This document shows, one piece after another, positions 37,901 to 46,819 of a DNA stretch of 64,000 nt; within the stretch, counting starts at the first letter, position 1, and each line of letters begins with the position of its first letter. A model generated the notes under the pieces. It saw nothing but the letters and a program-made list of their open reading frames with translations, made no database searches and was not told the DNA's origin. Origin of the DNA: Rhodanobacteraceae bacterium (lineage in GTDB: Bacteria; Pseudomonadota; Gammaproteobacteria; Xanthomonadales; Rhodanobacteraceae); contig CP126120.1 of NCBI GenBank assembly GCA_030123585.1, positions 2,171,001-2,235,000 on the forward strand. Reading direction: 5' to 3'. The translations under genes and the position numbers were made by a program.

Positions 37901-37993
37901 GCGAAAGACCGAGGCGAGTCCGCCCAGCGCAAGGATCAGGAACAGGAACAGCAACGAGCGGCGGTGCGCCTGGAACCATTGCGCGGCACTCAT
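34928..37993 (-). CDS. RND efflux pump, inner membrane component
   Basis: 1021 residues with the RND layout of two sets of six helices and two periplasmic loops. Helix 4 shows the proton-relay pair in G-L-L-I-D-D-V-V-V-M-T-E-H. The N-terminus (F-R-L-P-V-A-L-F-P-D-V-A-F-P) and P-P-G-T-S-L-E-E-T-N in the second loop are closer to heavy-metal/HAE2-like and putative solute pumps than to AcrB. I saw no Met-rich metal relay of CusA, so the substrate is unknown. It overlaps the adaptor gene by four bases, third gene in the order outer membrane factor, adaptor, pump. Confidence 0.9.
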   Translation of the reverse strand: MSAAQWFQAHRRSLLFLFLILALGGLASVFRLPVALFPDVAFPRVRVTLDAGDRPASQMAVVVTRPVAEAIRRVRGVRDVRSTTSRGSAEINVTFDWGADMGRAFLDVNAAASQVLPDLPPGTRIDAMRMDPSSNEPVLAYSLRSKTLTPAQVYDLAQYQLRPLISGVPGVARVDVQGGEISEFHIDIDPARLRAQDLTLADVTRAVSSAADISALGRLADHYKLFLVLANNQPDSVQKLRDVVVRAGPRGVVRVGDIATVQQGAEPKWVRVTADGKPAVLVQVFQQPAANSIAMVDAVKARLADYAPQIPGGVQIATWYDQTQLVKGAAGSVRDAILIGIILAGLVLFVFLRNTRVILIAMLVVPATLAITTLLLYVLHMSFNMMTLGGMAAAVGLLIDDVVVMTEHIMRRVTGMRGNVRDRIMSAAREFARPQTGSSLATIIIFLPLAFLTGVTGAFFKALSLTMASALVISWLLTLIAVPLLAERLIGERHAREHPPTRLWRRFMGFYESVLLRVLEWPALLLIGLIPLVVAGLVAYKSVGTGFMPRMDEGGFVLDYIAPPGTSLEETNRLLEKVGAILAANPHVSNWSRRTGAQMGGGLTEANTGDFFVRLKNGSRPSTSVVMERIREQVAEQVPGLDVDVSQLMEDLIGDLTEVPQPIEVKLFSDNVEELDAAAGKVSAQLAKIPGVVGVRNGINPAGDALEVKVDPVKAALLGLDPKSVTDQVAAAVAGTVAAQLPQGPKMVGVRVWVPPDDRAEIEQLAALPIGDGHGQVFPLSRVASIHIQHGQPEIDHENLKRMVAVTARITGRDLGSTMRDVKQMLAARGELPFGMYYELGGLYQQQQIAFQGLTVVLLTAIALVFTLLLFLYESFRAAIVVLIQPLLAICGVFIGLWVTGTELDISSMMGMTMIVGIVTELSIFYFSELAEVQSQNGEENPPTLREALLAAGRNRARAILMSTIAAILTLSPLALALGQGAQMQQPLAIAIIAGMLVAVPLVLVVMPALYSLAMRGRMTR

Positions 37994-39105
37994 CGCGTGG
38001 GGGTTCCGTGCGTGCGATCCGTGGCTGACGACGCGCTCCGCACCGGATCGCCGTCCGAAACTTCGTAGCTGCCCAGGGTGATCACCGGCGCGTGCGGATC
38101 GAGCGCGCCTTCGACGCCAACGGGACTGCCATCCGGCGCCAGCACCTTCACGTCCACGCGCCTGGCCTTGCCATTTTCGATCTGGTAGATGAAATCGCCC
38201 TGGGCATCGTTCTGCAGCGCGTCGCGTGGGACGGACCAGGCGGTGAAGTCGGAAGTGTCGATGGTCGCCGAAATCGCCACGCCCGCCGCGGCTTGCGTGG
38301 GCTTATCGAGCGTGGCGACCAGGTCGACCAGATGCGTTTGCGGATCCACCGCGTCGCCGACCATCGCGACCGTGCCGCGCAACGGCGCCGCGCCGCGCGC
38401 GGCGTACACCGGCTTGATCGTGACCGGCATGCCGGCATGGATGCCGTCGGCCGCGGCGGGCTCGACGCCGAGTTGGGCGGCCAGTGCGGACGCGGGCGTG
38501 AACTGGATCAGGGTCGTGCCCGCGGCGACGCGTTGCCCGCGTTGCACGGCCAGCGCGGTGACCACGCCATCGGCCGGAGCGGTCAGGGTGGCCACGGCCT
38601 GGGCGCCGCCGAGCCCGGCTTGCGCATCGAGCGCGGCGCGCGCGTCGGCGAGCGCCTTGCGCGCGGCGTCGAGTTGCGCGTTGGTGGCTAGCTTTTCGGC
38701 GTGCAGCCGTTCGGTCCGGACGAGGTCGTCCTGCGCGACGCGCAACGCGCTTTGCGCCTGCAGGTACGCGCTGCGGATCGCGGGATCGCTGGCGTATTTC
38801 AGCAATGCCGTGCCGCGTGCGACACGCCGTCCCGCCAGCACATCGGTGGCAAGGATCTCGACGGTCTGCGGCAGGCTGAGCGACAACGCGTTGCGGTTGT
38901 CGGCGGCGAGTTGACCGAACGCGGCGACCCGGGTGTGGAAAATCCGCCGCGTTGGCATCGCGGTGCCGACTTCGGTCGCCGGTTGCGTTTCGGTGTCGGG
39001 CTTGCCCGAGGAACACGCCGTCAAAAGCAGGATCAGTCCGCCAATGAACGCAAATGAACGCCAATAAAGGCAAGCTGGATGCCGTGGAAAGTGTTCGCTC
39101 GTCAT
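37990..39105 (-). CDS. RND efflux adaptor (membrane fusion) lipoprotein
   Basis: About 371 residues. The N-terminus carries a lipoprotein signal (L-L-L-L-T-A-C), followed by a biotinyl-lipoyl-like half (L-A-G-R-R-V-A-R-G-T), a helical hairpin rich in Ala (L-A-D-A-R-A-A-L-D-A), then the second half-motif (T-A-P-A-D-G-V-V-T-A-L) and a beta-barrel. ATG at 39105 follows the upstream stop by 17 bases; an ATG at 39135 overlapping that gene is also possible. The start region lies within a pair of inverted repeats whose sequence also codes for part of the signal peptide. Confidence 0.88.
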   Translation of the reverse strand: MTSEHFPRHPACLYWRSFAFIGGLILLLTACSSGKPDTETQPATEVGTAMPTRRIFHTRVAAFGQLAADNRNALSLSLPQTVEILATDVLAGRRVARGTALLKYASDPAIRSAYLQAQSALRVAQDDLVRTERLHAEKLATNAQLDAARKALADARAALDAQAGLGGAQAVATLTAPADGVVTALAVQRGQRVAAGTTLIQFTPASALAAQLGVEPAAADGIHAGMPVTIKPVYAARGAAPLRGTVAMVGDAVDPQTHLVDLVATLDKPTQAAAGVAISATIDTSDFTAWSVPRDALQNDAQGDFIYQIENGKARRVDVKVLAPDGSPVGVEGALDPHAPVITLGSYEVSDGDPVRSASSATDRTHGTPTR

Positions 39106-39130
39106 TTGCGTGGATTCGCGTTCATTTGCG
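39041..39130. repeat. Inverted pair of short tandem (about 10-bp) repeats at the adaptor start
   Basis: CGCAAATGAACGC at 39049-39061 and its exact complement GCGTTCATTTGCG at 39118-39130. Each lies in a small array with a period of about 10 bases (units like CGCAAATGAA, CGCGAATCCA, CGCAAATGAC on the - strand). Together they could form a 13-bp stem closing a 56-base loop that includes the adaptor's start codon and the end of the outer membrane factor gene. Confidence 0.65.
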
Positions 39131-40495
39131 GACAAAGTGCTCTTGATTCACATCCGGCCAGTTACCGACCAGTGCGTCCAGCGCGATCGCCGCCTCGTGG
39201 GTGTTCGCATCCAGTGTCAACAACGCGGTGTCGGCGGCGAGTGAATTGGCGCGGATCGCGAGCCAGGTCGGCCAATCAAGACGTCCCGCGGCGTAGTTGG
39301 TTCGCGCGACCTCGCGTGCCTGCGCGAGTTGCGCGGCGTGCGCGGCCAGTTTCGCGCGTTGCGCGCGGTCGGTCGCGAGATCGGCGGCGAGGCGCTGGAC
39401 GTCGTTGCGGTCGGTCAGGAGACGATCGCTGTATTCGTCGTGGAGCTGCTGCCGGGTCGCGCGTTCGATCGCGATGTTGCCGCGGTTGCCGTCGAACAGC
39501 GGCAGCGACAGCCCGATCGAGAACCCATTGCTGGAGATGTTGCCGTTGTCGCGCGCCTTCACGAAGCCGACCGTGATCGCGGGAAACTGGGCCAGGATCG
39601 CCGCGCGCAATTTCTCCTGTTGCGACTGGTAGCCGGCTTGCAGCGCCAGCAGGTCGGGGCGTCGCTTCGTCATGTCCGTCAGCGCGCGTTGCACTTCCGC
39701 CCCGCTTGGATCGACGGTGAACGGCGCGCCGGTCAGATGCAGCGGCACCGTGGCGTCGAGGCCCAGCAGGTCGTGCAGATCCTGTTCGGCCTGGTGCAAT
39801 TGCCGTTGCGCATCGCCGAGCTGGTTGGCGACGTCGGACGCCGCATTCAAGCCCGCGCTGGCGGAATCGTAGGTGAGGTCGCCCGCTTCGAGGGCACGCT
39901 TGATCGCGGCCTGCACGGGCGCCAGCGCCACCTGTTCGCGTTGCAGGCGCGTCTCCAGCTTGCGCAGGTAGTACACGCGGTCGAACAGCGTGCGCGCCTG
40001 CGCGATGGTCTGCCATTCGCTCCACAGCAAATTGAGGTCCACTTCGCGCGCGCCTGCGCGTGCCGACTGCACGCGCGCGGAACGCGTGATCAGGTTGCCG
40101 AGGTCGAACGTGAGGCCGGCCGTGTACGAGTTGGTGGTGCCGGGCGGGTAGTTTCCGGTCGGACGGTCGTGCTCGTAGCTCAACTGGGGATCGGGCAGCA
40201 GGCCCGCGGCGTAGGCCTGCGCGTGCGCGACGCCGGCCTTGTCGCGCTCGGCCTTGAGTTGCGGACTGTTGGCGACCGCCAGCATTGCGACTTCGGTGAC
40301 GTCGAGGCCGTTCGCCGGATCGAAGGTATAGGCGCGGAGTTGCGGCGTCGGCATCGACGACGCCGGCACCGTGATGTCCGTGACGCGCTGCGGGCCGCGT
40401 CCGTTCTGGAGCGGCAAGGCGCGGTAGGTCGCGCACCCGCCGAGGGCGGCTGCGAGCGCGGACACGGCCAGACACGCGGAAACCTTGACACGCAT
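39122..40495 (-). CDS. Outer membrane efflux protein (TolC/OMF family)
   Basis: 457 residues with a lipoprotein signal (A-A-L-G-G-C near residue 21) and two OEP repeats of long Ala/Gln/Leu-rich helices (V-A-M-L-A-V-A-N-S-P-Q-L-K-A; A-T-D-R-A-Q-R-A-K-L-A-A). It should form the trimeric exit duct for the RND pump encoded downstream. First gene of the operon, divergent from the membrane-protein/HTH pair; two TGTCAAG-type palindromes lie 66-129 bases upstream of its start. Confidence 0.9.
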   Translation of the reverse strand: MRVKVSACLAVSALAAALGGCATYRALPLQNGRGPQRVTDITVPASSMPTPQLRAYTFDPANGLDVTEVAMLAVANSPQLKAERDKAGVAHAQAYAAGLLPDPQLSYEHDRPTGNYPPGTTNSYTAGLTFDLGNLITRSARVQSARAGAREVDLNLLWSEWQTIAQARTLFDRVYYLRKLETRLQREQVALAPVQAAIKRALEAGDLTYDSASAGLNAASDVANQLGDAQRQLHQAEQDLHDLLGLDATVPLHLTGAPFTVDPSGAEVQRALTDMTKRRPDLLALQAGYQSQQEKLRAAILAQFPAITVGFVKARDNGNISSNGFSIGLSLPLFDGNRGNIAIERATRQQLHDEYSDRLLTDRNDVQRLAADLATDRAQRAKLAAHAAQLAQAREVARTNYAAGRLDWPTWLAIRANSLAADTALLTLDANTHEAAIALDALVGNWPDVNQEHFVRK

Positions 40496-40560
40496 GGGAT
40501 GCGAGGATGGCGGGCCACGCTTAAGCGGTGCTTAGCGCACCTGCCGGCCGGAACCGATGA

Positions 40561-40578
40561 TGTCAAGCGTGCTTGACA
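40561..40578. promoter_or_regulatory. Palindromic operator candidate 1 (TGTCAAG-N4-CTTGACA)
   Basis: TGTCAAGCGTGCTTGACA, perfect 7-bp arms. It lies in the divergent region between the RND operon (start 40495) and the gene at 40639. The second copy, with the same arms and the same four-base spacer length, is 46 bases away. Confidence 0.75.
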
Positions 40579-40606
40579 AGCCCGGAATCGGCCGATACAG
40601 TCGCGT

Positions 40607-40624
40607 TGTCAAGTCAACTTGACA
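40607..40624. promoter_or_regulatory. Palindromic operator candidate 2 (TGTCAAG-N4-CTTGACA)
   Basis: TGTCAAGTCAACTTGACA, identical arms to the first copy. It ends 14 bases before the ATG at 40639, so a bound protein would block transcription or translation of the pair. The HTH protein encoded at 41055 is the natural candidate to bind both. Confidence 0.75.
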
Positions 40625-40638
40625 TATGTGGCAAGGCG

Positions 40639-41055
40639 ATGGCACGGGTTTCCAAAGGCAGATACAACCTCCAGGCGGCGTTGATCATGCTGGTCTACGT
40701 CGCGTTGATGCTGTTCGAGTGGCCGCTGGTCGCGAAAACCGAAGACCTGGCGTTGCGCACCGTGCTGGCCTTGCTGCCCACCGTACCAGTCGTGGCCGTG
40801 ATCGTGCTGGCTGCGCGCCGGGTGATGCGCGGCGACGAGCTGGAGCAGCGGGTGCAGTTGATCGCGCTGAGCGTCGCGGTGGGGGTGGTCAGCGTGGCCA
40901 GCCTCGTCGGCGCCTTTCTCGCCATCGCGCGCATCTGGCAGGTCGGCGGCGACGTCTTGATCTGGGTGTTTCCGGCGCTGTGCCTGGTCTATGCCGTGAT
41001 GCACGTGGCGCTGGTGCGCAGATTCACCGGCACGTGGGATTTCTGGGGTTGTTGA
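40639..41055 (+). CDS. Four-helix membrane protein paired with an HTH regulator
   Basis: 138 residues with four hydrophobic segments (L-I-M-L-V-Y-V-A-L-M, V-L-A-L-L-P-T-V-P-V-V-A, L-S-V-A-V-G-V-V-S-V, V-F-P-A-L-C-L-V-Y). Between helices 2 and 3 is a cytoplasmic loop with M-R-G-D-E-L-E-Q-R, a pattern common in small membrane proteins encoded next to YozG-like regulators. The ATG at 40639 follows AAGG; an upstream ATG at 40573 would run through the operators. The stop overlaps the next start by one base (TGATG). Function unknown, likely a partner or target of the regulator. Confidence 0.75.
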   Translation: MARVSKGRYNLQAALIMLVYVALMLFEWPLVAKTEDLALRTVLALLPTVPVVAVIVLAARRVMRGDELEQRVQLIALSVAVGVVSVASLVGAFLAIARIWQVGGDVLIWVFPALCLVYAVMHVALVRRFTGTWDFWGC

Positions 41056-41255
41056 TGAAAAACCGCGTGCGGGAATTGCGCGAAGCCCACGGCTGGTCGC
41101 AAGGCGCGCTGGCCGAGCAACTGGACGTGTCGCGGCAAACCATCAACGCGATCGAGACCGGCAAGTACGATCCCAGCCTGCCGCTGGCGTTCAAGCTGGC
41201 GCGGCTGTTCAGGCAACGCATCGAATCGATGTTCGAACCGGATGAGGGACGCTGA
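41055..41255 (+). CDS. Small Xre-family HTH transcriptional regulator
   Basis: 66 residues, essentially only the Cro/CI helix-turn-helix domain: L-R-E-A-H-G-W-S-Q-G-A-L-A followed by the recognition helix S-R-Q-T-I-N-A-I-E and K-Y-D-P-S-L-P-L-A. This is the YozG/YgzD-like type usually found with a small membrane protein, as here. It likely binds the two palindromes at 40561 and 40607 as a dimer; this is inference. The next gene starts directly after its stop codon. Confidence 0.85.
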   Translation: MKNRVRELREAHGWSQGALAEQLDVSRQTINAIETGKYDPSLPLAFKLARLFRQRIESMFEPDEGR

Positions 41256-42841
41256 ATGAAGATGAATTCGCGCATGCTGATGCGCATCGTTGCAATCGCG
41301 ATCGCGCTGGGCATCTTCGGTTGGCAGTGGTGGAGCAGGCAGCACAAGCAGGCGCCCGTGCCGGCGGCCGAGACGAGTGCTGCGGCATCGACGGTGACGG
41401 AGAAACCGGTGAAGCCCGCGCCGCCGGCGACGATCAAGCTCGGCCGGCTCACCTTGACCGCGTGCGAGTTGAAGGCGCCGCACAGCAGTGCGGGCGTGCC
41501 GGCGTTCTGCGCGAAGTTCCCGGTGCCGGAAAACCGCGCCGATCCGAAGTCGCGCACGATCGACCTGAAAGTCGCGATCGTGAAAAGCGATTCGGCCGTG
41601 CCCGAGAAGGACATGGTGGCGTACCTGGCCGGCGGCCCCGGCCAGTCCGCGACCGAAACCTTCCCGCAGCTCGCGGCTGCGTTCGCGCCGCTGCAGAAAC
41701 ACCACGACATCCTGGTGCTCGACCAGCGCGGCACCGGCGGTTCGCATGCGCTGTCGTGCCCCGAGGTCGAGAAGGCGCAGATGGGACAGGAAAACCTGCC
41801 GTTCGACGCCGCGCGGGTGAAGGCCAACATCGCGAAGTGCCTCGCGGAAGTCGAAAAGCACGCCGACCCGCGCTACTACACCACCACCATCGCGGTGGCC
41901 GACCTCGAAGCGGTGCGGCAGGCCTTGGGCGCGCCGAAGTTCGACCTCGTCGGCATTTCCTACGGCACCCGCATGGCCCAGCAATACGCCACCGCGCATC
42001 CGGATGCGGTGCGCAGCATCGTGCTGGACAGCGTGGCGCCGAACACGCTGATCCTGGGCGAGACGTTCGCCTCCGACCTCGAACGCGCGTTGCAACTGCA
42101 ATCCGAGGCGTGCCTCGCCACGCCCGCTTGCAAGCAGGCGTTCGGCGACTGGCGCAAGACGCTGCTGGACCTGCACGCGCGACTGCAGGCGAAGCCGGTC
42201 GAGAACGTGAGCTTCCGCGATCCGCGCACGAACGAACCGGTCACGCGCAACGTCACCGGCGACACGCTGGCGGGACTGGTGCACCTGTTTGCCTACAACG
42301 CCGAAGCCTCCGCGCTGCTGCCGCTGGACGTGGCGCAGGCGGCGAAGGGCAATTACGCGCCGCTGCTCGGGCAAACGCAGATTGGCGAGGGCGATCTTTC
42401 GGGCAACATGAACGGCGGCATGCAGTTGTCGGTGATGTGCAGCGAGGATGCGCCGTTCCTGACGCCGCGCCCCGAGGACGCCGGCACCCTGCTCGGCACC
42501 CAGGCGATCGAGCGCATCCAGGCCGCGTGCTCGGTGTGGCCGCGCGGCGAAGTGCCGAAGGATTTCCACCAGCCGTTCAAGTCCTCGATCCCGACCTTGA
42601 TCCTCTCGGGCGAACGCGATCCGGTGACGCCGCCGCGTTTCGCCGAAGAAGTATTGAAAGGGCTCTCGAATGGCCGCGTGCTGGAGTTGAAGGGCATGGG
42701 CCACGGCGAATTGACAATCGGCTGCATGCCGAAGGTCGTGACCCAGTTCGTGGACAAGCTCGATCCGAAGCAACTCGACGCCGGATGCCTGAAACGCATC
42801 GGACCGATTCCCGCGTTCGTGAACTTCAATGGAGCCGCGCC

Positions 42842-42845
<4 letters not shown>
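41256..42845 (+). CDS. Membrane-anchored alpha/beta hydrolase (S33/TAP-like)
   Basis: 529 residues. The N-terminal helix (I-V-A-I-A-I-A-L-G-I-F) anchors it facing the periplasm. The fold is alpha/beta hydrolase with an oxyanion segment L-A-G-G-P-G-Q-S, the nucleophile elbow G-I-S-Y-G, a C-terminal TAP-like domain with S-G-E-R-D-P-V-T-P-P (Asp) and G-M-G-H-G (His). Homologues are prolyl or tripeptidyl aminopeptidases; substrate is not shown. Start codon abuts the stop of the HTH gene, and its end overlaps natA by four bases, so it sits in one operon with the regulator and the exporter. Confidence 0.85.
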
Positions 42846-43572
<727 letters not shown>

Positions 43573-43576
<4 letters not shown>

Positions 43577-44748
43577 ACTCCGCGCTCGTCGTTTTCCTGA
43601 AGGAAGTCCGCGAGAACCTCCGCGACAGGCGCACCGTGTTCAGCGCCCTGGTCTATGGGCCGCTGATGGGGCCGATCATCTTCGTCGCCCTGATGAACAC
43701 GGTGATCAGCCGCGAGATGACCAAGGCCGAGGGGCCCCTCGAGGTGCCGGTGATCGGCGCGCAATACGCGCCCAACCTGATCGATGCGCTGAAACAGCAG
43801 GGCCTGGTGCCGAAGCCTGCGATCGCCGATCCCGACAAGGCCGTGCGCGAGCGCGACGCCGACGTGGTGCTGCGCATCCCGGCCGATTACGGCAAGGCCT
43901 GGACGAATGGCGAGCCGGCGCAGGTCGAGGTGATCTTCGATTCGTCCCAGATGGGCACCGGCACACCGCGCGAGCGCCTCGAAGGCATGCTGAAGCATTA
44001 CGGCAGCCAGCAGGGCGCGTTGCGCCTGCTCGCGCGCGGGCTTTCGCCCGGCCTCGCCGCGCCGGTGGTGGTCAGCGAACGCGACCAGTCCACGCCGCAG
44101 TCGCGCGCCGGGCAACTGTTCAGCATCCTGCCGTACTTCTTCGTGCTGGCGGTCTACATCGGCAGCATGTACCTCGCGATCGACCTGACCGCGGGCGAAC
44201 GCGAACGGCAATCGCTGGAACCGCTGTTCGCCAATCCGGTCGCGCGCTGGCGGATCCTGCTCGGCAAGCTCGGCGCGATCGGCGCGTACTCGCTGGCCAG
44301 CCTGGTGCTGACCGCCGTCGCCTTCTCCGTCGCGGGACAGTTCCTGCCCGCGGAAAAGCTGGGCATGTCGTTCGATCTCGGCCCGGCATTCATCGGCCGG
44401 GTGATCCTGCTGGAACTGCCGCTGATCGCCCTGTTCGCGGTGCTGGAAACGCTGGTCGCCGCATTCGCCAAGAGTTACCGCGAAGCGCAGACCTACCTCG
44501 GCCTGCTGATGATCGTGCCGGCGCTGCCCTCGATCATCATGGCCTTCATGCCGGTCAAGGCCGCGGCATGGATGTACGCGGTGCCGCTGCTCGGCCAGCA
44601 GGTCGGCGTGAGCGACATGCTGCGCGGCGTGCCGGTGTCCGCGGGCCACATCGGGCTCGCGCTGGCATGCGGATTCGCGGTGGCCTTCATCCTCGGCCTC
44701 GTCACCGCGGCGGTGTATCGCAGCGAGAAGCTCGCGATTTCGGCGTAG
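43573..44748 (+). CDS. natB: ABC transporter permease, NatB type
   Basis: 391 residues: one helix near the N-terminus, an extracytoplasmic domain of about 130 residues, and five or six C-terminal helices (I-L-P-Y-F-F-V-L-A-V-Y-I-G, A-Y-S-L-A-S-L-V-L-T). The conserved E-R-E-R-Q-S-L-E-P-L-F-A-N-P motif couples to the ATPase. It ends the operon that starts at 40639 and is followed by a palindromic hairpin. Confidence 0.88.
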
Positions 44749-44764
44749 CCGATTGAAGAAACAG

Positions 44765-44799
44765 CGTCATTCCGGGCTGCGCGCAGCCCCGGAATGACG
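44765..44799. terminator. REP-like palindrome, possible terminator after natB
   Basis: CGTCATTCCGGG and CCCGGAATGACG, with a self-complementary GCTGCGCGCAGC between. It follows the natB stop by 16 bases and can act as a terminator or mRNA stabiliser, although it lacks a T-run. The motif belongs to the common GTCATTCC...GGAATGAC class of bacterial palindromes; a shorter relative lies inside nrdJb at 57696. Confidence 0.65.
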
Positions 44800-44865
44800 A
44801 CGCATTTGCACGGCCCTCCGTGGAACCGTCGTATGATCGGCCCATCATCCGATGGAGTCCGTCCG

Positions 44866-45180
44866 ATGATCATGCGCATCTGGCGCGGCATCACCTCGAA
44901 AGAACAGGCCGACGCCTACCTCCGGCACCTGCAGCAGACCGCGCTGCCGGCGCTGAAGGATTACAAGGGCCAGCGCGGCGGGTGGGTGCTGCGCCGCGTG
45001 CAGGGTGACCAATGCGAATTCCAGGTGCTGACGCTGTGGGATTCGATGAAAGCCCTGCACGCCTACGCCGGCAGCAAGCCCGAGCGCGCGGTGTACTACG
45101 ACGAGGACGACAAATACCTGCTCGACATGGAACCGCTGGTGCGGTTGTATGAGGTGGCCGATACTGTTGAGCCGAATTGA
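44866..45180 (+). CDS. Small protein of the antibiotic biosynthesis monooxygenase (ABM) fold
   Basis: 104 residues. The start M-I-M-R-I-W-R-G, a helix with Y-L-R-H-L-Q-Q-T-A-L-P-A-L, G-Q-R-G-G-W-V-L-R-R and F-Q-V-L-T-L-W-D-S-M follow the ferredoxin-like ABM pattern. The ATG at 44866 has GGAG eight bases upstream. It may be a dimeric heme- or quinol-interacting protein; no specific substrate can be read. Probably independent of natB, given the hairpin between them. Confidence 0.7.
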   Translation: MIMRIWRGITSKEQADAYLRHLQQTALPALKDYKGQRGGWVLRRVQGDQCEFQVLTLWDSMKALHAYAGSKPERAVYYDEDDKYLLDMEPLVRLYEVADTVEPN

Positions 45181-45237
45181 AGGGGCCACCGAATAACCTG
45201 CTGCGCTCCGCAACGTCGTGCGAGGGGTATCGGACCA

Positions 45238-46113
45238 ATGCCACGCTTCAGCGTAGCGCACCCCGAAGTCGAATCGTTCTTCCACAAGGACACCGGAACG
45301 TGGACGCACGTCGTCCATGACGGCGAAGCCGCCGCGATCATCGATCCGGTGCTGGATTACGACGCGGCGCCCGCACGCACTGCCAACGCCAGTGCCGACA
45401 CGCTTCTCACGTTCACGCAACGACGTGCGTTGCGCATCGCGTGGATCCTGGAAACCCACGCACACGCCGATCACCTGAGCGCGGCCGGTTACTTGCACGA
45501 TGCGACCGGCGCGCCGATCGCGATCGGGCGCGGCATCATCCAGGTGCAGGCGCACTTCAAGCAGGTGTTCGGGTTGGGCGACGAGTTCGTGGCCGACGGC
45601 CGCCAGTTCGATCGCTTGCTCGACGACGGCGACGAACTGCCGATCGGATCGTTCGCGATCCGCGCGCTCGCGACGCCCGGCCACACCCGCGACAGCCTCA
45701 CCTACGTCGCAGGCGACGCCGCGTTCATCGGTGACACCTTGTTCGCGCCCGATATCGGCACCGCGCGCTGCGATTTTCCGGGCGGCGATGCGCTGCAGTT
45801 GTACGCATCGATCCGGCGCATCCTGGCACTGCCGGAAAGCACGCGGCTGTTCTTGTGCCACGACTATCCGCCCCCGACACGCACACCGTGGCGCGAAACC
45901 ACGATCGCGTGCGAGTCGAAGGAGAACGTGCACGTCGGCGGCGGAGTAGCCGAAGAGGCTTTCGTCGCGAAACGCCGCGCGCGCGACGCCACGCTGCCGG
46001 TGCCGCGCCTGCTGCTGCCCGCGCTGCAGGTCAACATCCGGGGCGGGCGCCTGCCGCCCGCCGATGCCGAGGGGCAGCGTTACCTGCGCCTGCCGTTGAA
46101 CCGGATCGGCTGA
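45238..46113 (+). CDS. Metallo-beta-lactamase fold hydrolase (persulfide dioxygenase-like)
   Basis: 291 residues. Metal ligands are H-A-H-A-D-H at residues 74-79, the His in A-T-P-G-H-T and Asp in G-D-T-L-F. The stretch F-A-P-D-I-G-T-A-R-C-D-F-P-G-G is typical of the ETHE1/Blh subgroup rather than of glyoxalase II, so an oxidation of persulfide is more likely than hydrolysis of lactoylglutathione. The C-terminal 90 residues fit the longer bacterial form. Starts 57 bases after the ABM gene. Confidence 0.82.
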   Translation: MPRFSVAHPEVESFFHKDTGTWTHVVHDGEAAAIIDPVLDYDAAPARTANASADTLLTFTQRRALRIAWILETHAHADHLSAAGYLHDATGAPIAIGRGIIQVQAHFKQVFGLGDEFVADGRQFDRLLDDGDELPIGSFAIRALATPGHTRDSLTYVAGDAAFIGDTLFAPDIGTARCDFPGGDALQLYASIRRILALPESTRLFLCHDYPPPTRTPWRETTIACESKENVHVGGGVAEEAFVAKRRARDATLPVPRLLLPALQVNIRGGRLPPADAEGQRYLRLPLNRIG

Positions 46114-46133
46114 CGCGGGCGCCCCCGGCACCA

Positions 46134-46706
46134 TCACTGCAGGTGGGTGAAAAATACGCCGATATATGTCGTGAAGCCGGCCGCGGCCATGACCGCCTGG
46201 AGCTTGTGGTACCACTCGCGCCGGGTCCACGCCGCGATCCCGCAGGTCACGAAGAACAGCACCTGGTAGGTCGTGTCCGAGAATTTTGGAAGGTTGCCGT
46301 ACAGCACCGCGTTCTTGAGCAGGCTGGTGACGATCAGGAGCATCGCCAGTACGAAAAACCAGCGATGGTTCTCGAAATAGTGCGTGCGCAGATCCACCTG
46401 GCCCTCGACGCTCACGTCCGGGAACACCAGCCCCGCCAACAGGTACAGCGGCACCGTTTCCGACAGCACCACCGCGAACCCGATGAAGCTCCACGTGTGG
46501 TGGATTTGGTAGAAGCGCAGGTCGTACATCGCCCACCACGCCTGCACGTCGAGCAGCAACAGCAACACGCCCCACACGATGCTCGGCCAATACGCGTGCA
46601 GGCGCGAGCGTGCGAGGATCAGGCTGCGGAATCCCTGCAGGGTCTGGGTGACCGCGAGTCCCAGGATGATCGAAATCAGGACCGACAGGTAGCTGAAGGC
46701 GTCCAT
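46134..46706 (-). CDS. Polytopic membrane protein of unknown function
   Basis: 190 residues with about six hydrophobic segments (Y-L-S-V-L-I-S-I-I-L-G-L, I-V-W-G-V-L-L-L-L-L-D, F-V-L-A-M-L-L-I-V). The segment F-Y-Q-I-H-H-T-W-S-F-I-G lies between helices. The ATG at 46706 begins the first helix; the frame extends to 46778 but the extra residues are unlikely. No family recognised. Divergent from the exonuclease-like gene. Confidence 0.65.
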   Translation of the reverse strand: MDAFSYLSVLISIILGLAVTQTLQGFRSLILARSRLHAYWPSIVWGVLLLLLDVQAWWAMYDLRFYQIHHTWSFIGFAVVLSETVPLYLLAGLVFPDVSVEGQVDLRTHYFENHRWFFVLAMLLIVTSLLKNAVLYGNLPKFSDTTYQVLFFVTCGIAAWTRREWYHKLQAVMAAAGFTTYIGVFFTHLQ

Positions 46707-46819
46707 CGTATGCGCGCGGATGACCGGCGCGCAGCATACGCGAAATGCGCGCGCCGTTGCGCCCACGTGCGATGGCACATCCGTTAAAGTCGAAGGGTGT
46801 GATCCGCAAGGAGTCGTCC

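Noticed and set aside
34928..37993. Heavy-metal (Cus/Czc) pump
   Set aside because: Helix 4 and loop patterns lack the metal-relay methionines as far as I can see, and there is no metal regulator or CusF-like gene in the neighbourhood, so the substrate is left open.
44765..44799. Attachment site or recombination site for a mobile element
   Set aside because: The palindrome is of the common REP-like GTCATTCC type and no integrase or tRNA is adjacent.
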